A stretch of DNA of 64,000 bases, taken from assembly GCF_051020975.1 (NCBI RefSeq), contig NC_135039.1, positions 13,676,692 through 13,740,691 on the forward strand. Direction: 5' to 3'. A model generated the notes under the pieces. It was not told where the DNA came from and did not search any database. It was given only the letters and a program-made list of their open reading frames with translations. The DNA comes from Osmia lignaria lignaria (Eukaryota > Arthropoda > Insecta > Hymenoptera > Megachilidae). Of the stretch, positions 13,201-28,200 are shown one piece after another. The first letter of the stretch is position 1; each line of letters begins with the position of its first letter. Position numbers and translations under genes: made by a program.

Positions 13201-16200
13201 AAGAAGCTCGTGGACAAGAAGATAAACACAGATGAGAAAGAAAAGAAGGGGATCACACTACTCCCTCTCTTTCTTTTGTAACTGGTCTCCTCTAGCTCGA
13301 GGACAGAAACGGCTTTTCTCCTTGATCCTTTGGGACGACCTGTCCTGTGAAATTTCCATCCGTTCGTGTGTACACGTTTCCTTTACATTTACTATTTCTC
13401 CATTGTACGACTGGCACACACGTTGGATACACGTGTGTACTCGCGAAACTTCTGAATATTTTACTTTTTCTCTTTCGATAAAACAATTTTTTCGAAAATA
13501 ATTTTTATGTTCATCGTTGAAAAATAATTTATACCAAGTTAGACTTCGTTTCCTAATCCCTCTAGAAAGGATTTAATCACACAGAAATGATTTCACAATG
13601 CATTGTCATGTATCGATGCACATCCACCACCACAGGTACACACAGGGGTTGTTTACGGCGTGGCGCGGGAATTCGATCCAATAACGTCTTTATGGGCGAC
13701 ATAGGGTGAATGCGGTAGCCTGTGCGAGAAGATTGCACCAGGTTCGGTCGAGGAAGTGGGACAGGGAGAGGGTGTGCATGTGGTAATCCAGGATCACGAT
13801 TCGGCTGGGAATAACGTCTGGACCGGACCTTAAGAACGTGAAAACAGCTTTTTGCACGCGACCATCCCTTTTGCATCCTCTTTGAGGGTTAATTCCTTGT
13901 AAGTTCTGATCCCTGCTTTCCGGGGGATGTCATTCATGTTTTAGTTTCAATGTGGCGAAGTAAGTTACATTTCTTGGTCTACAGATTGTGCTAAGGGGTT
14001 GGATTTTTAAATAAAAATAACCTACTCCAACAGAATGTTAAAATAATTCTTCTTCAGTCGTTTGTATTTAATTTTATCAGTCAAGGGTTAAAATGTCACG
14101 GTTTCTTCTGTAATTTACCTCTGGAGGGAAATATACCCTTAAACTATGGTTTTAAATTATTCCATGAAAACCTTGTACCCCTGTATATATGTATAGAGAG
14201 GCAAGTGTATCCGCAAAATAATAATCGCTCAGTGCCACCCTCTCATGGTGATTTACGAGCCCATAAACGCGCCCTCTACCCTTGTAATGGGCTCGGTTAC
14301 CGCGAACGGTATCCACGCCTCTACGATTATCGTCATGCCACCTATTCTTCCGGCGATTGTACATTTTTAAGATGCACGCTGCTGTCTTTCGTGCCTCTCT
14401 ATCGTTTTTCTTACTACCTCGTATCCCTGGGAAAGTTTCACGAAAATGAGCAGTAATTTTCTTTCGAGAGGTGGTAATCTTTGTCGAGTGATCAGCAGTC
14501 AGATGTTGCCTTCATTTAACACCATATAGATGGTTATTTTTAAGAACTTCATTTTATTATTCAAACATTCAATTTGAAAAAGATTATTTTATTTCATGTC
14601 CTTAGCTTTAAAATTTCATTAAACGCCTTAAATCATATGTAACATATACCAGAATAACCCATTGACTGTCCTTTTGAATGCATCGGTTACTTCACTACTC
14701 AGAACCGATAAGACGGGACGGTTTTAATTAATTTTCTCATAAACTGTTCAACAACCTACGACATATTATACATCAATCTACTCGTCTCATCGAGTACTAT
14801 AAACTCCATTTATCATTTTTAAAAATTTTTCATTACGACTTGAAAAATGACCGCTTTAAACATACCTGAAATCAACAGCCTTAAACAATATCGCATTGAA
14901 ATGAATTGAATGACTTTAGAAACGGTATAGAATCAGAAGAATGAAGTCAATGAGCGCGTGGAGGCTTGTTTCAGCAACGATTTCCGCATTTGCTCGTGAA
15001 TAGATCATTTTCAGGGAAATCACGGGCGCTAGTTTAATCGGCAAACAATAATACCGCGGTCATTCGTCGATTTACCGTCCGTTTGATCGGCGCACGCGTG
15101 GTCTTGACATAAGGACATCGTATCCTACGCAGAGATCCCCGCTGAATTTGCCTCGATTCAAATGAAAACCCAATTGCGCGGCTCTATGCGTCATTAGCGC
15201 TTGGGAACGGAGTTAAGGGCGTTAAATTCAGGACGGTTCGTCCGGTCGCGACATTATTCGCGCTTCTGTACGCATTTACCCGCGGTTGTGCAAATTTTTC
15301 GCTATACTGGGTGTCCCGTTGTTTAACTTCCTCAAAAATCAATTTCAAACCTGATTGAAAATAATCCACAATGACGTTCCTGAGGCATTACTTTACAATT
15401 TTTAGCAAAAACATAAAGAAAATTTAAATATTGAATAGTTAAATTATAAATTTAAATATTCAATTGTTTATATTTTATTTAAAAGGTGACTTCATATTGA
15501 ATAAATAGGATTCATTGTGCTGCGTTTTGAATGTAATATATGACAAGGATGTGAATGTGTTTATAAAATGTAGAAGTGTCTTTATTATGGGACACCGTGT
15601 ATATGAACAGTGGCTGCCGCACGGGGGCGTGCAAGCTGGCCTCTACAGAATGACGACCACCTCCCATGGAAATGCGAATGAACGATCGCGAAACTTGATT
15701 TCCGCGAGCAAACTGTACGTTTTCCCGCGACAAAATTTCGTGGCCCAGCTAACGAAGCCCCTTCTCTGATCACTGTTTTTACGAGCGTGATTTTTTTTAC
15801 GGGCGATGATTTCGCACCTGGTTTATCGAGGGTGGTTGTCGAACAAGAGCGTAACAAGTACCGAACCTTGAATATTAAATAAATAACAGTTTCAAGTAAG
15901 TGTTTTTATTTTAAATATTAAGTATAATAAAATCCTTAACAAAATATTCGACGATTTAAATCACGTCGGTTATCTAGCTATTCAGAACCGATGAGACAGG
16001 ACGTTTTTTGTTAATTTTCTCAATAATTATTTTAATAATCTATGACAATTTCTATATCAATTTATTCGTCTCATCGAGTACTACAACCTCCATATGTTAC
16101 TTTCTTGATTTTTCTAATGTAAAGTGGTTCTCATTCGAAAAACTACTTTTGGTCTCATCGGTTCGAAGCAATCCTCGTTCTGCTTCGTAGTCCGCCTGTT

Positions 16201-19200
16201 TATTCAGCATTGTCGAAGTTTGTAGGAATTGAATAGTTCGATGTCGTTAATTCCGGATGTTCGAAGTTGTTCCAGGCACTATCTCGATCGAATTCCCTGG
16301 CTCGTTTAATGGGAATCGCGCATTGGAATTAAAGGGAACGAGAGATGGCGTGTTAGAATTTGGAAGTACAATTAGTAAGATGCAAATTGTTGCATCCTTT
16401 TTAACTTCATCCCTTAAAGTTTGCAGCGTTTCAAAAATTCAAATTTGGACAGAATGCAGAATTCGTAACGTGGTATCGTTTTTCGAGACATCAGAATGTA
16501 ATAAGAAAATAATTCCTGAATTCTCGTCGGTAAAAGTACTGAGAACGGCGAATTTTCTTTATTAAATTCCAGCTTCTGCCTCGCCTTAAGTATTCAACCC
16601 CTTCGACTCTTTGTGGATACGATCTCACCCCTTCTCCTCGTGTCTCGATCATCGTCAGTCTTTTGTTCCCTCTGTTTCTTCAGTGATAAACCGCTGAATT
16701 CTTAAATACGAGCCACTCTATTCGTATCCTGACGAAGCACCCTTTTAAGCAATATTGATTCCAGTCGTGCAAAAAACCTGGAAATATATCGCGGAATTGG
16801 GGGTTGGGGTGAATCGGTGGCTCGATGCAGATGCAGCGTTTCCTCTCAGCCATCGATTGGAACAAATCATAAGGGATGAAGAGGACTAGGGTGGCTGTTG
16901 TTCGGTCGAAGTATCTTAAAATTAGGGGGTGAGTTTCGTACCCTGAAGACTCTGAGGGTCTCAAAATAACAGATGACTTTGAAAATCTTTTCCTCGAAAA
17001 GTATAAAAGATACGAGGGATATTTTTACATTTATTTATTGACTGAACTTTTATCTACAATTGCAAATTCGAAGATGTGAAAAAAGAAATAAAATGGCGTC
17101 ACGACAGCTTGAATAGCAAAGCCTTGCCTTACAATATTGATCTAAAATTTTTAATATCTGCATAAAAATTACAATTTATTTATAATTGAATATTCTTCGT
17201 TCTTTCCATTGAATAATGGAACTTTTTATAATTGTTAAGTTAAACATAATGTAATTGGGAATAGGAAGTTCTTTAAAAGGACACACAGGTGGAGAAACAA
17301 AGGAATTAAAAGAGAGGAGACATTGAAAACGAGAAGGAAAAAGGTAAATGAAACGAGCAGAGAGAAAGAGTCGAAATAAAATTTCAAAGTTTCAGGGAGA
17401 ATTGCCAGAGGGGAAGAAAGAGTTGGTTCTGCAACTCCTAATTATTAATTTAAAGTTTGATGCTTTAACTACCTTTGTAATTCAGCATTTATTATCCTGC
17501 CAAAGAGAGGACAGTAATGGAAATAAAATGCTACGAAATCCAATACATAAATCCAAAATCGAAAAAAAAGAAAAAAGGAGATTAGTTCAAGGATTGTACT
17601 TAAAGATTGAAAATTAAAAATTTTTAAAAAATGGAATATCTTGTTGACAATTCTCAATGCGATGGATTAATTAAAATCAAACTTTTCAGCAACCGAGTTT
17701 CTCAAAAGTTGCTTGTTTTCCTTTTACTCTATTTCTCTCTCTCTCTCTCTTTACTGAATTTCTCTGTATTTCGAGTGTGTTTACTCAACCCCGAACTTCA
17801 GATATTCCATTACTGCCGTGTGCTCCGAGGCAAATGTAAAAATGCATTCCTTGCTTGTTTTCCTCCCTTTTTCCCTGCGTGATTCCACAAGGAATCTGAA
17901 AGTTGTTCTGAAGATCGTGTTTGAACTTTTCACTGAAACAACTTGTTCAGATCTTTATCCCTTCTTTAGCTATTTATTAAGTATCATTAATGAAAACTTG
18001 TTAAAAAAATCGTCAAAGTGCTAAATCCCTCAATGCTATAAAATAATAGGTAACTTTGGAAATGATTTTTTCAAAAAATATAAAAGATACAAAAAAGAGT
18101 ATTAGATGTATTTATTAAGCGAACTTTTGTCTACAATTTCAAATTTAAGGATGTAAAATCGGAAATAAAATGGCGACGTGTGACCTGGAAAAATAGAACT
18201 CTACCCTGGTAGCTAAGTTATTGCAAATATATTTCATCAGTATTTTATTAAAAAATGCTCTTCAAAAGAGTAATTTTACAAGAATTTTCTATTTCATTTT
18301 TGGATCGTTTTTAAAGAATATTCTTTGTACCTGATTTTCAGTGAGCTCAAAGAGAGGGTAGTCTGTGCTTCAAGGAGAAAAAAAAAAAAATGTAGAATAT
18401 TTCACGAGAGTAAAGAAAAGAATGGAAAAAGATGTCCTTTGAGACGCTTGAACGAGAAATCGATATCGCTTAAAGCACTTGTTACAGTAAAGTGCTATTA
18501 ATTATTTATTATGTCCAGAAGGACATTTCCTCCCTTAAGTTACCGTTCATGAAATTAGCAATTTCTTTTCTCGTACTATGTACCATACAATGCATAATTT
18601 ATTATTCTACATAAATCATCGACGTAAATGGAATTACCGAGATAATTTCCTGTTAAACGTTTGGATTTCAAGGATTTCTGAGATTTAAAAAATTGTCATC
18701 CACCCTTTGGAAAATTACCATCGCTTAAATCGAGCTATAATGACCTCTTGCAAGCATTATTTAAAAATTGTGGTAATTGGTAAATGGTAGTGACGTTTTC
18801 TAACCAGAATTTTCCCATTTCCTGTTGCAGGCGTTTTTGGAAATGGCGGATGAAAATGCTGCAGCAACGATGGTGAGCTATTACGCCTCTTGTATCGCTC
18901 AGCTTCGAGGACGAGCGGTTTATGTGCAGTTCAGCAATCACCGAGAGCTGAAAACGGATCAGACACACGCCAACAACGCGGTAAGTAGATTAATAAACAT
19001 TATTTATTTACTGCTATCGACATGGGCAAATTGTATTCCAGTAACATTTATATAATCATAAGAACAATTTCAGCAGTTTTCAATAATATAAACATTTTCT
19101 AGCTGAAATTAATATTAATAATTTTCAATAAATATTGAAGGAAGCAATGGTCCCTTTGCGAACCAGTTCAGGCAATTACTTCTTCACGAGTGGCTCCCTC

Positions 19201-22200
19201 TGTCCTTAATATTTTTCATAATTCGCTTTCCTTTCCAAGAGGTGTACAGAAGTCCACTGGCGATCTTCTCTTTGCCTTTGGCCTTTGGATTTTTCATTTT
19301 TGAATAACCTTTTCAGGGTGGCTTTTCAGAAATTTTGAAATGGTACTTGTTAGCCTTTTTTGGGATTTCATTTTCAGGTTCAGTTTTCTTCTAATAATTT
19401 TAATTCGATAAATTATTTTATTATAGAGCCACGTTCCATCAAGACTATAGCATTTATTTCCGAAAATTGTTCGCGTAATATCTGTTTCGCGTTCGATAGT
19501 ATTCAACCGTTTGTGAGAGCGTTCATGCTTCGATTATCGATACCTCCGACAGTGTATCTAGCTCGAAGCATATAATCGAAGCTTTATGCGACGATGTTCC
19601 GACAGAATTCCCTGTGAAAAGCAACGAAAACGCTACTGCTCCCAGCGATTCGACTGCCTAAACGTTGTTAACCGATGAACGTGATTAATTAACGTGTCCG
19701 ATTCGTCGACAATTCGAAACTGTTCTAAAGTTATAATTCTACGTTTAGCTAAGATTTATGATATTCCTAAAGAAGGAATTTAGGGTTGCGATAAATTTTT
19801 CATTAGTTCAATGATTTTTTGATGGAGTTTCATTAATTTTTTTAACTCCAACATCCTTCATTTCATTTTGCAATAATTACAGTTTTGTAGCTAGAAATAT
19901 AATTTTGAAATAGAGTCTTCAATAAAATATTTAATATTTGAATAACAATCAAATAATTTTTCTTAACAAAAGACTGGGAAATTTCTTGTCAGGATATATA
20001 ACCCTTTTAAGCAGCACTGTCAAGTCGATAAACAGTCCAGGCCCGGAAACTCCATTATAATTAACGCGTCCATAATTTATGAACAATCCCCAGGGACGAG
20101 GGAGTCCATCTTCCCCGTGATCCTGTCTCCGTTCTATTCTCTATCCAGGAGACACTGTCCGTCATGTGAGTTGTCTTTGCAGCTGTTTAGATGTCTCTTG
20201 CACGTGTCCCTCTGCTTGTCATCTATCCTATCACTTGACACATTTCAACCACCAGTCATTCCCCTTGTTTATACTATTTCGGAGAAGAAATTTCTTGTTT
20301 AATAAATTACCTCGTCGTGGCAATAATTTATGTTTTAATAAAAATTCATTAAATATTTTCTAAGCAGAAAATATAAAATAAATAATTTAGCAGACTCTTA
20401 TTTTCCCAGTGTTAATTTAATTAATAATAGAGTAACATAGGTACATTTTTGTCCAATAACAAATTCAGCTCAATTCGTTTTTTAGTTTTTTTTTTTTTTT
20501 CTACTGTCCTCTTCACGATTTGTTAACAGTAACAAAATTTCACTCTTGAAATTCTCTTGAACTGGCTGGCTCAAACACATTGGCTCAATAGCCGCATCAA
20601 TTGTACTTCCGGTGTGCTGCTCGATTTACTGCAGAACAAATCCGCAAACAAAACGCGTGCAGGCTTCGCTCTTCTATTGTTTCCTGGTACTTGGTCTCTT
20701 GTATACATGTTCTTCATCGGGAAACAATTTCAGAGTTCTTTTTTCCTGTCAATATTTTAGAGCGCAGTCAATTGAACCGTATAATAAAAAAAGGAAATGA
20801 TTTTCGAGATATTTAAATCATTAATTGCAATTAAATTCTAAATAATTTCACAAAATTCCTGCATCACGGTTCGCTGTAAAATTCATTTCTCCGATCGTAC
20901 ATTCGAACATCTAACTTTCCACCGACGAAATTCCAATTTAAGCAACGAGATTAGTCGTTGGAAATTAGCTTAGCAGCTTACGGCGAGCACCGTTGACAGG
21001 TTGAAAGCTTTGAAAAGCTCGATACGAGTACAAGAACGCGGGACAAGCGGAATTAGTTCGCTGAATGAAATATGGAATCGATCCCCCGCGACGATATCTT
21101 CGATATTTATTTGTATTGTTCTTGCTCTGTGGCGAGAGCCAGCCGGAAAGAAATGGCCCGGGGAAGTTTTTATGACAGTTTCCTCGCCGCTATAAACCGA
21201 GCAGGAATTACTTATTAATTGCGAAAGTTTCGTGGCCGCGGTACCGTGGCAGAAAGGGAGAAATACGAGCTTCCGGTATCTTTTTCCCTGCTTTTAATTG
21301 AAAATAGTTTCGTTGCACTTTAGGGAGAGGGAAACTTCTTCGGGTAACAATGGTTTCGTTTCTCCGAGCTCGAGCAAACTGGGGAAAGTGGTAACTTTTC
21401 TTCCGATGATATGGGTGGAATCTGTGAAATCATTTCTTTCTGTTCGTTATTTGCCATTTTTTTCTAGGATGAAAAATAGAAAATGATGCTTTGTTTCATT
21501 GGTTTTTAAGTGGGAAGCAATCTGAATACATTTAGCAAGTTTTCTGTACTAATTTTTCGATGACGGACCAGGGAGAGAGACCCAATTTTAGTGTCCTCTC
21601 GATTTACACAGATTTCTCTGTTCAAGGGTTAAAAACTCTGATAAATAATAAAATCAGAGTGAAATAGTTTGAAGGAAGCGTTGAAAACTAATCGAATTAA
21701 GTTCAATTTGGCCGGACAAATAAAGAAGGATAAGCGAGAGAAAGAGCAGAGTGAAAGTGGTAGTTAGACGAGTATCTAAATTATTCGAAATGACCAGTTA
21801 ACGGGAAATGGGAGGCGGGTAAGCCGCGTAAAAATGCCTTTTAATCTTGAGCAAGATCTCCAGATTGCGACAGGAAACTCTTAACGAGTCTCGAAACGAG
21901 CCCGGGCCAAGGAGTCAAGGAAAAAGAGTAAAATTACAAGGAGAGTGGATATAAAATGGGAGGGTAGGTGAGAAACTTGGGGGGCTGAAGCAGAAAAATG
22001 CAAACACAAGTGGTGGAGGAATGAAACTAAATAAAAAAATATATATCTTTTAAAAAATGATAAAATTTTATAAAATTTGAAGTTATTCTCATAAAAATTT
22101 AAGGATCATCGAATATCCCGAAGGAAACTCGTCGATAATTCGAACTTCCATCGAATCCAAAATTCATCTTCCGAGTAGTTCTCCAAAGAAAACGTAACTT

Positions 22201-25200
22201 GGCGAGTTCGAAGCGAATGGGAAACTGAAAATTGTCCACGTCCTGTCTTGAAATTCTTACGAACAGACCTAAGCCCCCCAGTTTCACGGTAAAACCATGA
22301 AATACTCCTCTGTCAAGCAGCAGCAACATTATAAAAAACCTTCCCCTTTGGAAAGGTCTCTTAAAAGCAGATAAGAGTGGAGCACGTGCATACAAGCAAG
22401 CAAGCAACAGAGCAAGGCTTTCACGGCGATTGCTTTCCGGGCATCGTTTGTCAGCCGACGATGTTCAGCGAGAAATCATTCGACCCCTGATGCAGGGGCG
22501 GGCTTCACGCCGGGAAATCAAACCATCTTTATCTGTACCCGTTAAAACGCTCTCGAATCAAAATGGAGAGAGATTTGTATTCGTCTTTTGTTAGAAAAAC
22601 AAGAATCCAACCGGGTTAAATGGAGCTTGGGAATTGATTTGAAGGGATTTCGAGGGAATGAAAGAGGATTTGTCGATCCCTTCGAATTCTAAAAACTAAC
22701 TTCCGTCGCCTTCTTTCCGTTTAATTACCTGGCCAATTCGCTTCACACGAAATTCCCTGTTTAAAATGAAACGCATCCACGCGTGGATAGATGCCAGGGA
22801 ATTTACCGAAACCACTTCTCCCTTCAGCGAGTTTCAATCGCGTGGAAATTCCCGCGAATCCCAAGTATTTTAGCCACGTAAAGTGCTCGGGAAGAATAAG
22901 GGAAAGGGTTGACCGAAGGGGGTGCAAAGGATTTCACCTGATCGTTGAAATAGTTCGAATTTCTAGTAGTATATGATTCTTCATTTATTGACCAGCTGTT
23001 CTTCAGCTTTTCATTGAAACCAAAATTTAAGAATTCCAGTACCACGGGAGTTTAGGTTCTTTTTATTGAAAAACCCTAAAGCAGACCTAACCTAACCTGC
23101 CCGTGGGCCACTCGTCGCTCTTTCCCCCACCACGGAGCTAGCGCTCGGCTCCTCCCACTCTTCCAATATTTCACGCGTATTCCACTGCCCCCACTACTGA
23201 CACTACCGAATGGTGGGGGAAGCAGACCTAACCTAACCTGCCCGCGGGCCACTCGTCGCTCTTTCCCCCACCACGGAGCTCGCGCTCGGCTCCCCCCACT
23301 CTTTCAATATTTCACGCGTATTCCACTGCCCCCACTACTGACACTACCGAATGGTGGGGGAAGCAGACCTAACCTAACCTGCCCGCGGGCCACTCGTCGC
23401 TCTTTCCCCCACCACGGAGCTCGCGCTCGACTCCCCCCACTCTTTCAATATTTCACGCGTATTCCACTTCCCCCACTACTGACACTACCAAATGGTGGGG
23501 GAAGTCCTGAGGACAGGCCTGCCCTAAAGCACCATAAACAGTGCCATCAAACGGAAGTTTTTCGTGCGAATGGTCCAGAAAATTTCCAAGTGTCACGTGT
23601 AATGAAAAAGTAAAACATTTGGCTGTATTTCCCTCTCTCTGGTGACCGCGAAACTTTACGATTCCCAACGGAATCGGTGTCCGTTTTCGGCGAGTTGTCA
23701 CATCACCGCAACCGAACGAGCAGTTCGACAACTCCCGAGACTCCTGCGGAAACTAACGTTCCGTCCGTAAACTCCAGTCCCTAGAACCCCCCGATCCTGC
23801 TTATTAATGATAACGACGTTCGACGATCAGACTCCTGCTATCGATCGATGAACTTGGAAATTTTCATGCGAACAGGTATTTCAATTTTTGAGAGGCTGCC
23901 GCAACAGTTACGGCTTAATTTATGGGCACGATGAGAGGCGTGGGTAAGTTGCAGACAATGTTGAATAATGAAGTGTACCGGTATCTTATCGATCGACGGA
24001 TCAGTTTATCAAATTCCTGAATTTATTAGTTTATTAGTTCGTTGGGTAATAAAAGTTGCATTCCTGCATCGCGAAAGTTTCGTTACACCCTGATGGAAAT
24101 TGTTAGAATTCCAGGCTTTTTTACATTTCTTCTTCCATAAATTATCTCGACGGAGGGCACTTAATTTTTCAATCAACCAACGCGACGTAAAACTGCGCTA
24201 AATTTAATGTCTCAGCTGCATGACATGTAAACTGCCGTTGTAAAATTTTAATAAGCCCGGGGTTTTCTTGTCAAGTCGTGAATTTTTTGCGCAAAGAATA
24301 TTTAACTATAATTTTATAGAATTTATAGAATTTTCAGAATTTCATTGATTTCATCATTATGATTTGATCAGAAACGAAAATAATTAAAATCCATTATCGT
24401 TTCGAATGAAATTTTCATTAACCGTGAAGGCACGTTCTGTTGGACTGTCGATTGAAAATCAGTTGAAAGCCGCCATCGCCGTTTCCGGTTTTCCTTCAGC
24501 ACGTCGTTGCAGCTTCGAAACTTCCTTTTTTCCCCGGCTCAAAGGGTAAGGAAAGACCGTAGCCGAACGGTGGTCGCCGGCTGGGTGTAAAGTAGAATTA
24601 TGTCACGGCTTTACGCGGATACTTTTTATGGGGTTTCGTTGGGCCTCTAAAGGCTACCGAAACTTTTCCTTCTCCCTCGCTAAAACCATTAGCTTCTCTC
24701 GTATATTCTCGCACAAAGGCAGCCTTGCTTCACAGCCTCTCAAAAGGTATTGGGAAACAGGTGTCTGAGCAGCAGTTTGTGGCCTGTCACGAAAAAGAAT
24801 CCTTCGCGGTGTGGCAATGCGTCAATTGCTTGTCGTTCTTTCAATCCCTCTGGCAAGAATTTTGATCAACCCTTAGTTTTCTATGTTGACGATGATAAAT
24901 AATAAAATAGAAATATATTAAATGGTAAGATTGTTTGAAAAATTTTCAAATCCTCTGTCATTTTATCAACATTCTGTGATTAAAGTTGAAAAGGTAGAAA
25001 GTAGTGATGGTAGTTTCTCAGTGAAAAGATGAGGGCTGTGCCGCCCTTTTAGATTCCCAACACCAGGGACATTCGATTTTTCTTTTTTCCCCCTTGCTCC
25101 ATTTCCCTCTATGCCATGCAGCCACCAGATGAAATATGAGTAAAATGGATAACGTGCGAATCGTGGCTGGAAAATGGAACACCAAGGGGGTGGAAGGAGT

Positions 25201-28200
25201 GCGACAAAATAGCGAAAGAGCCGGCTCGTGTTTGGATTTTGCAACGGGTGATGATGATGCATCGCGTTCGTCGATTTCAATCTGAGGAACAAGAAACTTA
25301 AATATCGTTTTCGCCAAATAGTGAAAAATGAAAGTGTTTAATTTTTTCGAACATTCAAAGAAATTGATGAAATTTTTATAATTTCGTAAAAATTTACAAA
25401 ATGGACCATTTTCGCAGTTTTAACAGTAAAGTAAGAAGGTATCGTTGCACCGTTGGCCTCAAGAATTCCTGCAGCAATTATTCTTCGATTCCTCCGCAGA
25501 CATCTTGAACAGATACAGGATGCCTGCTCGTTTGGCAAACAAATCGCAGGACGATGTTCCTCGAGGTAGCTGAAGCAGACGCAATTTTCCACGGCCCCTT
25601 TTCGCTCTTGGTTGCCAGCGTTAATTCTTAATTTCTTCATTTTCTTTCTTGCCACGTTGCCTCGTGCGCCAAACGATCGTTGAAATATTTCGGATTCGAC
25701 GAATAAGTAGCGAGTGGCCGGTTACCAACCCGGGGAAAATTGAACGGGGAATTGAAGCACCCTTTAGTTCCCTTTTTTCCCGTCACTGTGACTTGATTTG
25801 ACTGAGAGTTCTTAACACCAAAATCCTTGAAAAAGGTATTTAAAAAAAAAGGGAGTATAATTTGAAAAATTCTTTAAATTTAATCAAAGTGATCAACTCG
25901 AACCTTCTGTTTCTTTTTTAAATTAAATTTATGCGAATTTAACTGGCTACGTTTCCCCCCCTCTGCTCGATACTGTACGTCAGGGTATTTTATTCGCCAT
26001 CTTGCACACACGTAGTGGAAACAAAAAGCAGCTTCGTCGAGTGACCTCATGATCCACATTCGTGACAACGGGTTTTAACGTTCTGACGCCTGTGTGGTAA
26101 ACACCCCTAGAGCAACCCTCTCCTCTCTTTCCGGTTAAATATACATTTTGCCGGAAACCGAGCGCCCGTTCTGCCCCTCTCCTCCGCGGTGATGCGGTTC
26201 TTTCGAAACAGAACGTGCTAGTAATAATAAAAGCGACGATAATAAATAACTACGTTGGCGAGGGCGAAACGTGTACTCGATTTTCAACCCTTTCCTTTGA
26301 AAATCTACGGTAGATGTCTTATAACATGAAAATGGAATATTTTATTATTTTCTGAAATATTAAATATTCTCTACCGATTCTTTTATCCGAGTTCATAGAG
26401 TCGTTCTAACGCCAAGGTTCTGAACATTTTTTCAAATTTGATCTTCATTCCTGTCTCATATTTCTTCACGCTTGACGTACCGTGAATCTTGCCTGCCTCT
26501 AGGTATAACCAACCCCTTCGCGAATCTACTATTTTCACGTGTTCCTATATTTTCTAAATCCTCGATTCCTCTTCATTGCTACCTTTTCACATCCCTTACG
26601 TCTCTATGCTTTACGTTTCCCATTGATTCTTTACCACCTTTGTATTTCATACGTTCTTTCTTATTTTGTGTCGTGTTTGCTGTCCGTAGATCTTTCCATT
26701 CAATTTCTTTTACCTGTCGAATCCTTTTCAACGACCTGCAGAACATATCGACAGGGTTATTGTTCTTGAAAGTTTGAACGATGATAAATTCAATATGTGC
26801 TTTGATTTCTTTTTAAAATATATACACATTTCACCGTCCGTAATAAATTTTTTTTTAAAATTATTTGAGGAAACGAAAAAAAAAATTTCCAGTGAAATAT
26901 ATTTGTATTTCCACTGTCGTTGTTCATAAGAGCCCGTGAATATGAAACATGGCTCGTATCAACGCGTAAGTTTGACGGTTTTGTGACCCAGTGTGGAAGC
27001 AGGAGGCAACAAGTAGAGGAAGGTTATGGTAATGTTCCCGGTCCGAGCACTTATGGTTAGTTGGAGGGTTGAAGCCATCAGAAGGGGATAGAAACTACCC
27101 CTTGGAGTAGTTATTTCGCCTGTTAAAAGCTGCTTCAGGCAAGTGCATAGTCAAAGTAACGATCTCGACTCGGTCCTTCGGTGAAGCAATCTTACTCGGA
27201 TTACTTTGAGTCACAAGCTCGACTGATGTTCAGTTTTCTTTTTTTTTTTCTCTCTCATTCTGTCTCTTCTTGCCACTTTGAAACTCTTCAAGAAAGTATC
27301 TCGAGAATCGGACAGAATTTTCAAGAGGGATCTTGAGTTTTGGGTGGAAAAAGCTGAAGATTTCAAGATAAACCCAAATAATATTCGTAATACAACTATT
27401 TTTTGGTAAAATTCCTGTTCAAAATGAAAATATGATTAAAATCATCCCCTTAGTTTATGTTGTTTTGGGATTTGGGTAATTTCCACTGTTCAGTTGTTTA
27501 TAGTAATTTATTCAAAATGTTGTTTTTAATTATCCAGACAGAAATACAGCTTGTTGCTTAGAACGAGGTTTACAGTTTCCATCTGGCACTGTTTACTCGT
27601 TGTTCGTGCACGCGTGCGTGCATGTTCCACTTGCTGCAAGTTTTCGGCTAATAGATGCGAACGTACGTGGCCGAAAGTGCTTCCGTCAAGTTTCAGGGAA
27701 CTGTCGTTGTCGCGAAACAACAGCTGCCACATTGTGTCGTGTGCTATGCCGTGATTGTATCAAAAATTCATTAGTTTTCTAAAAATTTTTGGTTTTCATT
27801 GAAAATGGAATTTTTTCCCATTGTCGTGTGAATCCATTATTTTTCACATCTTTACATCACAATTGTTTTGCATTTCAATAATTTTTAATGATTCTTCTTC
27901 TGTCAGATTCTTACTTTTCAGTAGCAAATTCTAAATACAACTCGTGCAAGTTTAAGAGGAGATTGTTGCTCGTACAATGAATGCATTTAGGGGGAATTGC
28001 TCTAGTAAATTGTTCGCCTGATGATAGATGAACGCGGATGCAGCTGAGCTGCCTAGTGAAATTCTCGGAGTTTAGAGAAATTTATAATTCGACGAAACGC
28101 GATAGTCAGAACGGAACGGTTCTGAAACTTTTAACCCGATCTCGCGCAACTTTCCAGCGAAAATTCATGTTTTCTCCTGAAGCTTTTAAAACGTTCAGTG

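Larger units (their letters stand above)
2858..18830 (+). other. heph: heph intron 1 (16 kb)
   Basis: No coding gene recognised. It contains a TA-flanked element (6465-6809), a truncated tRNA-like palindromic element (10050-10552), a TIR element (15303-15603), two dispersed repeat pairs (14685/15962 and 16970/18040), a (CT)n tract near 17730, T/A homopolymers and a 14-bp palindrome ATGCATCGATGCAT (3723-3736). At 11118-11605 locally higher GC leaves three overlapping frames open on both strands (156, 145 and 135 aa), none recognisable. The length is compatible with enhancers or alternative promoters, but none can be read directly. Confidence 0.8.

Noticed and set aside
23084..23100. Telomere-like CCTAACCTAACC
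   Set aside because: Only two TTAGG units per repeat; too short to call an interstitial telomere. Similar short strings occur at 55091.
23081..23503. Repeated units considered as CRISPR-like
   Set aside because: Units are contiguous 141-bp tandem copies without unique spacers, in a eukaryotic intron.
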